Both the position numbers and the translations under genes were made by a program. Under the pieces are notes generated by a model. The model saw only the letters and a program-made list of their open reading frames with translations. It searched no databases and was not told the DNA's origin. This document shows positions 15,018 through 21,305 of a stretch of DNA of 21,305 nucleotides, piece by piece. The first letter of the stretch is position 1. Each line of letters begins with the position of its first letter. Source of the DNA: Auxenochlorella pyrenoidosa (Eukaryota; Chlorophyta; Trebouxiophyceae; Chlorellales; Chlorellaceae); contig KQ481983.1 in NCBI GenBank assembly GCA_001430745.1, positions 2,786,232-2,807,536 on the forward strand, written 5' to 3'.

Positions 15018-17249
15018 ATGCCGAAGGTCAGAGCAGCCACCCATGCAGGCACCTGGTATTCGAGCCAAGGTAAGAGCATCCAATGTGGGCAGTGGTGCTG
15101 CCACCGGCACTCAGCGCGATGACCTGCGCCAGTGCCGATGGCTGGGGGCAGGTCTGGCGGCGGTTGTGCCGCCTGCGCCACGCGCCCACTGCCTGCATGC
15201 GCCCCCAGCTGCCGCGCAGGCGGCCTGCTGCAGAAGCAGCTGGACCAGTGGCTGGAGGCGGCAGAGGCGACGGAGGGGCAGCATGCACGCGCCATCATTG
15301 CGCCACATGCGGGGTATCGGTGAGCACGTGCCGTGGTGGTCGGCGCTGCCGGCGCTCGCTTGCTCTGTGGACGCAGCTGGGCATGCAGGTGCTCGCTGCA
15401 AATTCAGAGGCGTGGGATTTACCCACATTGCTAGCCTGCTGTCTCGTCTGCAGGTACTCGGGGCATGTGGCGGCCTTCGCCTACAAGCAGATAGACCCCA
15501 GCAGAGTGTGAGTGTTGTGCCCTAGCTGCCCGCTCTCGCTCTTGCTGTAGGGTCGGCTGAGCACACGGATGCGCACGTCCGTGGGGGTGGGCTAGTGTTG
15601 CTGCAGACACATGCCCAGGCCTCACACCCCTCCCACTCCATGCCCCGTGCGCGCCCTCGGTCGTGGCCGCAGGAGGCGCGTGTTCCTGCTGGGCCCCTCG
15701 CACCACTTCTACTCCAAGCACTGCCTGCTGTCCCCGGCAGAGGAGTATGGCACGCCACTTGGTGAGCAGGGCCGTCCTAAGCTCGGGTGCCTTTGCAGGG
15801 ACATGCACCAGCCAAGCTATCATGCAGGATGGGTGAGTGTTCATTGACAGCAGCTACTCCCCTGATGCTTATCTGACTTGCCGCGGTCGCCGGCCTGCCC
15901 CTGCCCACGTCGTGCCACCCTGCAGGCCCTGCGCGCATTGATGCCGAGGTGTATGCCGAGCTGCGAGCCACAGGTGGGCCCGCCTGCCAGGCTGCAGTGG
16001 GCTGCTGCAGACACGGAACTGCGCGCCAGGGTGCCGGCAGCTTGCATGAGCTAGTATACTGCCTGTTGGGGCCACGGCTCGCCGCGCCCATCCGTTCTCC
16101 TCATAGAGAGCCTGCGGCCCAGCCATGCAAGCGCCAGAGGCGCTCGGCTGTCCGACCGCCAATATCAAATCAACGCAAGCACCTCGTTCTGCCCTGATCT
16201 CCAACCGCTCACTTCCTTCCCTGCGGCAGGCAAGTTTCAGGAGATGGACTCCGCGGCTGACGAGGCCGAGCACTCGCTGGAGCTGCACCTGCCCTACATC
16301 GTGCACGTGATGCGGGGCCACCCCTTCAGCCTGGTGCCCATCGTGGTTGGGGCCGTCTCGGGGGAAGCAGGTGGGCGCTGCCTGCGCGGCCGTGCCTGCA
16401 GTGCGCAGGCTGCGCAGCGCAGGAGGGAGCCTGAGCAGCCAGGGGGCCTTGGCCAGCTGCACAAGCCCTGTTGGAAGCTTTGATGAGCAGTGCTGTTATG
16501 CCCAGCAGGCCTGAGCATGAAGAGCGATGAGGAGGCGCGCAAAGGGCATGCCTGGCTGCGACTCCCTGCAACACGCATTCCCCCTTTGCGCTGCCCATCT
16601 CTCCTGGCTCGCAACCTCTGGCTGGGCCCCCTGCAGAGGCCGCGTACGGCCGGCTGCTGGCGCCCTACCTGGCCGACCCCTCCAACCTGTTTGTCATCTC
16701 CAGCGACTTTTGCCACTGGGGCCGGCGCTTTGGGTACACGTACTACGAGCCGGAGCGGGTGGGCGGCGCAGGGGGGCGGCCCTGGGGAAAGGGGGGGAGG
16801 TAGAGAATGAGGGGGGCGTGGAGCCAGAGGCGGGGAAGCGCCAGTCTTAGCGCACCCCTTGGGCATGGGTGGCCGCGGGCACGAGCAGGAGCGTGCAGCG
16901 GCATGAACCGTGTGCCAAGACCCTCATGCCACGCCCCCCCCTGGGGTCGCCGGCGCAGGGGCCCATCCACGCCTCTGTTGAGTGGATGGACAGGCGGGGC
17001 ATGGAGCTGATCGAGGCGCAGGATGCCCAGGGCTTTGCCGCCTACCTCAAGCGCTACGGCAACACCATCTGCGGGCGGCACCCCACCGCGGTGCTGCTGC
17101 ACGCACTCGCCCACTGCCCGCAGCGGTTCGAGCTGCGCTTCAGAAAGTATGACCAGAGCCACCGGTGCACAGAGGCGCAGGACAGCAGCGTCAGCTACGC
17201 GGCGGCGGTGGCGGTGGCGACAGAGGGGGAGGACGGCGGCGCCACGTAG
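15018..17249 (+). CDS. MEMO1: MEMO1 homologue, 8 exons, 298 aa
   Basis: MEMO proteins share the fold of class III extradiol dioxygenases; the human protein binds copper and links to redox control and cell motility. Exons: 15018-15069, 15220-15319, 15454-15507, 15673-15761, 15926-15973, 16230-16370, 16637-16758, 16959-17249. The sequence follows human MEMO1 end to end: [22 protein letters not shown] (His47), [11 protein letters not shown] (His79), [36 protein letters not shown] and a final [10 protein letters not shown]. The metal-site His, His and Cys positions are all kept. Length (298) is almost identical to human (297), which supports every splice junction. The first intron has the only GTA donor in the window (GTAAGA). 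The algal function is unknown. Confidence 0.97.
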
Positions 17250-17518
17250 CAGTGCCTCTGCGCCTTGTGTATGACCCCCCATTGTACACCTATCTTCTTT
17301 GGCGGCTGCACTCCGTTTCTTAGTCTGGGGGACAACTTGTAACATAATGTGGGACAATCAAACAAGCATGGCTGCACATCTGCCTGGGGGGTGAAAGGGA
17401 GGAGGGCAGGCCTTCACTTTTTGCAGGCCTGCTGATGGATGCGCAGAATATTGGAAGCTTGCACATGTTGCACAGACTACTACAGGCGTACGACAGTCTG
17501 CAGAAGATGTCCTGGACG
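17250..17518. other. Convergent 3' interval between MEMO and UBLCP1
   Basis: This 269-bp interval holds the 3' UTRs of both genes. A plus-strand TGTAA serves MEMO. No minus-strand TGTAA was found for UBLCP1; a weaker TGTAG occurs on the minus strand near 17482. No coding region is evident. Confidence 0.6.
17338..17342 (+). terminator. TGTAA poly(A) signal of the MEMO gene
   Basis: TGTAA begins 89 bases after the MEMO stop codon, within the 269-bp gap to the convergent UBLCP1 stop. Confidence 0.75.
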
Positions 17519-20500
17519 TCATCCTGCACCGCCCTGCTGCTGCGGCTCCTGTGCCTGCTCTGCCTGCTGTGCTTCCAGCGCCTTGCGCAGCTGCCTGATT
17601 TCTGCCCTTGCGTAACTCTCCCAGTGCCTGGGGCAGCAAAAGGGAGGCAGATGCGCTGGCAGCAGGTCAGGCCCCGCACTGAACTGGAGGACAGGGGCGC
17701 ACCTGGCCTGGCTAACATGTTGACATCCGCCCCCACAGCAGCCCTTCCAGCTCCCAGGGCCTTGCCCCTCGCCTCTAAGCAAACAAGCCCCCCCATCCTT
17801 TCCAGCCTTCAGCCATGTAGTGATCTCACGACATGGACCCTTCCGTCCCAGCCCCACCATCCCAAGCCCCCCGTGACAACTTGCCTGTGGTTAAGCGCCT
17901 CCAGGCTGTCCAGCTGCGCAATTTTGGACAGGTAGGCGGAGAGGTAGAGCAGCTCGCGGTCGGTTGTGCGGGTCAGGTGGGCCTGCGCAGGGCGCCAGGT
18001 GCAGACGGGGAGGTTGCGCTTGCAAGCAAAGAGGCAGGCTGGGGCAGTCAGAGGCAGCGCTGGTCGCAGGGCGTGCCTGCAGGAGCACCGCTGACAGGCA
18101 GCGGGGCGCGAATGGGGCGGCCCAGAGTGCTCCATGCAGCTGCGCACAACACATCCGGAATGCGTGAATGGGGAGACAACAGCAGCGCGCGTGGTCCCAG
18201 CATGCCTTTTTGAACGGGCGGATGACCAGGCCATTCTGCTTGTTCAGCACATAGTTGCGGCGCAAGTCATCTGCATGCGGTCGGAGGGCGGGTGGGAAAG
18301 CGAGGCCGACAGCCCTGAGGCGCATCTGCAACGCACTGCCAGTCACCAGAGCATGCTCCAATGCCCCGGCCGGCCTGCTGCGTGTCCTCCCTTCCAGCCG
18401 GCTTCCCCGCCTTGCCAGCGCGCACAGCGCACCCAGCATGATGGTGTTGTGGGGGCCGTACTGCGGGTAGCGCGCCCACAGCACCGCCAGCGGCTTGCAG
18501 TCAAACAGCCCTGCACGTGGGCGGGCCAAGGGTGGCAGCGCATGCCACAAGGGGCGTGCCAGGCAGCCAGGCAGAGCAGAGCCCCTCTCGCCCATGCAGC
18601 TCGGTCAAGCACGCGCCTTCCCGCAGACCAGAAGACCAGACCACCCCTCTTTGCGCTGCTCCACCGCTGCATGGGGATGCACCCGGCGCAAGCTTCTGTA
18701 TCTGCATACAAGACACGCGCAAACAACCGGGCCCGCACTTTGCTCACCGTACTTGGGGTGCTGAACTGTGAGCATGGCTGTGTGGTCCATGAAGGCGGTG
18801 ACCTTGTAGTCCGGGTGGGTGCTCACCTGCAGCCGGCAGGGAGGAGGGCAGGCGCCGCAGTGACGCGGGACCTGAACGTGTGCACCACACTGCTGGCTTT
18901 GACCAGAGGGACGTTGCGCCCCCCCACTCCCCCACCCCCCACCCCCAAACCCCGGGCGCCTCACCCCCAGCTCTCTCATTTTTACGTCCACCCAGCGCAT
19001 GCTAGTGGCGCTGCAGGTCAGGGGGTGTGGGTTGGGGCTGGTGGGGCAGGGGCTGCCTGGGCAGCACAGCCGCGCATGCCGCTGCAACACCGCCCGCTGC
19101 CCGAACAGCTCCCAGCCTGCTGCATGCGGGCTCTCCCAGCAGCACAGAACAATGCAACCCCTGCACAACCTGTGCCCATCGCACCTCCAGATGATGATGT
19201 CTGCAGGGAGCATCCATTGTCAACGGCAGGGCACATGGGGGTGAGAGCCAAAGGGGGGGGGTGCTCTGTTACTGCACCCACGCGCACGTTCAGCGTGCAG
19301 CCCTGGCCTTCCATGGACGCCCACATCTGGTCGCATCGCAAGACTCAAGTCAGCAGTAACAGCAGTGCGCCTCTGGTTTCCGGCTCCCTGCCCTCGCCGC
19401 CGCACCATAGTCTGCATACGCTGCCGAGAAGCACTCGTGCAGGAAGGGGCGGGCCAGCTCCTCCGGGCGCTCTGCCGAGGAGTTGAGGTCAAAGATCTGC
19501 AGCCCGGGGCCCACGCAAAGTGGAAGCTCCAGATGAGAAACAAACAAGTGCAACATGCCAGGTGGCCGGCAACTCCAGGCATGCAGCGCCACTGCGCAGG
19601 GCACGACTGTGGCAGCTCTGCCGATCGCCACGGCACGCTGCCTGCTGTACCGACGTTTGCTGTCACAGCACAGCGGCACCCCTGCCCAGCCTCATGCAAG
19701 CAGCCCGCTCGTCAGTCCCGCCTCCCCCTCCCATGATGGCGCCCCGCTGCCCGAGCTCACGGTGTAATCAATGTCTGCCACCAGCAGCTTCTTGCCGGGC
19801 CGTGGCGGGTTGAGCTCCTGCCAACAGCAGAGCGATGGCAGGGGTGGGCGCGGCGGCGTCATGAAACGCCGGCCAGGCGGGCGTGGGCGCGTGGTGAGGG
19901 AGTGTCCGTGCAGCACAGCCTGCCGCATGACCCCCCGCCCTGATCCCGGCATCCAATCTAACTGGCCCCGCCCACAAAGCCAGCGTGGTTCCCCCAAGCA
20001 GGTGGCAAGCTGGACAGGTCGTTGCCCTGTGCATGGGCTCCCTCTCATCCCCCCGCACAGGCGCCCATTCCCAGGCCTCCCACCCTTACAAGGTCTCCCG
20101 TGGTCACCCCCACCTTGACCTTGGCCGACTCGATGCGGCGCCGCAGCTTCTCCTGCACCTCGGGCCGGTCGGCCAGCGAAATCTCCGCCATGCCCTCCTC
20201 CTGCACGCAGGGGCCAGTGCCGCGGGGGCGTGAGGGCCAGCAGGCAGGTTTGCAGACCTGGCACGGGGGGCCCAGCGCGTCTTGAGCGCCAGGGGCGCAG
20301 GGCGGGCGCCGCTGGGTGGGCAGGTGAGCGGCCTTGGGGTGGGCTTGCCTGGATGTCAAAGTCGTCCTGCACGTGCGGCGCCACCTCCGAGGCGCGGTCC
20401 ACCTGTTCGATCGCTGCTTCTGGCTGCAGGGCCACAGGCAGGGTCACGAGTGCATCAGCTGCCGCCGCCACGCAGCTGTGCCGGCGCCGCCCTGGGTCGA

Positions 20501-21220
20501 CAGCATGGGGCACTGCGCCGCTGGACCCTGGCCGGCAGCGGGTGCAAGACAGCAGTGAAGCGCAGGAGTGGCCCACGCATGAGCTGCCCCAGGGCTGCCA
20601 GGCTGCACCTTGTTCGGGGCCTGGCCCGCCAGGCTGTTCCCAGGGCGGTGACCGCCCACCTCCCGGCCCACCTGCCCCATCATCATCACTTTGCTGCCGG
20701 GCTTCAGCAGCAGGTCTGCCACCATGTCGGCATCCCCCGCGGGTTTGCCCCCCTTGCCCTTCAGCCCCAGCAGCTTCATGCGCTTCTCGCTGACGGTGGT
20801 GGCCGCCTCGAGCTTGCGCTTGATGCCCTGCAGCCGCAAGCGTGGGGGCGGCCGGGCGGGTGGGCGGGCGGCGCAGCGGCCCCCCCAGCGTGGAACCGCC
20901 AAGGGCAACACGCAGGCACCTAGGAACATTCTCTTGGCGCGTCGCATGCTGTATATATGTCGCATGCTGTATATTCCCCGGATGCGAGACAGCAGCGGAT
21001 CCATCCTTGCTGGGTAACCGGCCTCCCAGGCGCGGCCCCTCACCTGCACACTCTCCTCTGGCGCTACATGCAACACAATCCGCTCCTTGTTCCACGTCAC
21101 CGTCAGCTCAATGAGCTCTCCCTGGCTGGTGCCGCCAGCTGCAGCCCCAGGTGCCTCTGTTGCAGCGCTGCTCGGTGCTTCTGTGCCCGCCGGCGGGTTG
21201 CCTGCTGCGGCCGGCTCGGC
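17519..21220 (-). CDS. UBLCP1: UBLCP1: ubiquitin-like-domain HAD phosphatase (5' end outside window), 13 exons, 377 aa seen
   Basis: Nuclear phosphatase of the FCP/SCP (HAD) type; the human enzyme dephosphorylates the proteasome and, in vitro, the RPB1 tail. Exons: 21220-21044, 20827-20672, 20423-20349, 20200-20114, 19817-19761, 19496-19406, 19200-19185, 19010-18965, 18826-18748, 18510-18433, 18270-18206, 17982-17885, 17627-17519. Residues 1-33 are an Ala/Pro-rich leader; 34-111 the ubiquitin-like domain with KRMKLLGLKGKGGKP and SKVMMMG; then NPPRPGKKLLV, catalytic DIDYT (Asp180, Asp182), RPFLHECFSAAY, IIIWSATSMRW, VKPL-like CKPLAVLWARY, the acidic LDD (288-289) and LNHRHWESY. No in-frame ATG precedes the leader, so the start is upstream of 21220 and probably beyond 21305. 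Three introns use GC donors, and exon 7 is only 16 nt. Confidence 0.95.
19185..19200 (-). other. UBLCP1: 16-nt microexon of UBLCP1
   Basis: Between a 205-bp and a 174-bp intron, sixteen bases (AC-ATC-ATC-ATC-TGG-AG) supply D-I-I-I-W and two bases of the next Ser codon. They are flanked by CTGCAG before and GTGCGA after. Joining them rebuilds DYDIIIWSATSMRW, matching human DYDIVIWSATNMKW with no gap. Confidence 0.92.
20941..20974. repeat. 18-bp tandem duplication with TATA-like core in a UBLCP1 intron
   Basis: GTCGCATGCTGTATATAT (20941-20958) is followed directly by GTCGCATGCTGTATAT (20959-20974). It lies in the intron 20828-21043. It resembles a promoter element by composition but sits inside an intron and is most simply a local duplication. 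Confidence 0.85.
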
Positions 21221-21305
21221 CTGCAGGCAGGTTGACAGCAGGTGTGTGATTGGGATGCACCACGGGCTAACCAAACACAGGGCGGCTGGCCAACCTTGCG
21301 ACTGC

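Noticed and set aside
18134..19486. 450-residue open frame on the plus strand
   Set aside because: It is antisense to seven UBLCP1 exons that rebuild a conserved protein; its own translation is low-complexity and unrecognisable.
19692..21095. 467-residue open frame on the minus strand
   Set aside because: It reads through several introns. Only the segments corresponding to real UBLCP1 exons, such as DIDYT, carry family motifs.

Overview
This window looks like a gene-dense, GC-rich nuclear locus of a unicellular green alga, probably a trebouxiophyte of the Chlorella type. The evidence is consistently high GC at third codon positions, many short exons separated by introns of about 80-340 bp, TGTAA poly(A) signals typical of chlorophytes, and homologues that are all conserved eukaryotic proteins. 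There is no prokaryotic, plasmid, phage or transposon gene. The species call is inference.

Nine protein genes can be reconstructed by joining exons so that family motifs and reading phase both hold. In order: RPB1, the largest subunit of RNA polymerase II (minus, 51-3701, N-terminal 508 residues, continuing past the left edge); a tropinone-reductase-like short-chain dehydrogenase (minus, 4455-6438); a Raf-like (TKL) protein kinase with a coiled-coil N-terminus (plus, 6695-9324); CTF8 of the Ctf18-RFC clamp loader (plus, 9591-10374); an EF-hand protein (minus, 10509-11878); a tiny heat-shock-factor-binding protein (plus, 11997-12303); a tandem-rhodanese protein (minus, 12441-14225); a MEMO1 homologue (plus, 15018-17249); and UBLCP1, the ubiquitin-like-domain CTD/proteasome phosphatase (minus, 17519-21220, 5' end beyond the right edge).

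The strands alternate. Close divergent pairs (SDR/kinase, 256 bp; EF-hand/HSBP, 118 bp) imply shared promoters. Close convergent pairs (CTF8/EF-hand, HSBP/rhodanese, MEMO/UBLCP1) have overlapping or nearly overlapping 3' ends. The genes do not form one pathway: transcription, proteostasis, sister-chromatid cohesion, signalling and redox functions are mixed, as expected in a compact eukaryotic genome.

The most interesting signal is in the splicing. Of 56 inferred donor sites, 6 are GC rather than GT. Every GC donor has A at +3 (GCA), whereas 49 of 50 GT donors have G at +3 (GTG). UBLCP1 alone has three GC-AG introns and also a 16-nt microexon. Other points are an RPB1 clamp lacking most of its conserved zinc ligands, an in-frame stop-free intron carrying a CA repeat inside the kinase glycine loop, a consensus TACTAAC branch site, and a heat-shock-element-like dyad upstream of the HSF-binding-protein gene.
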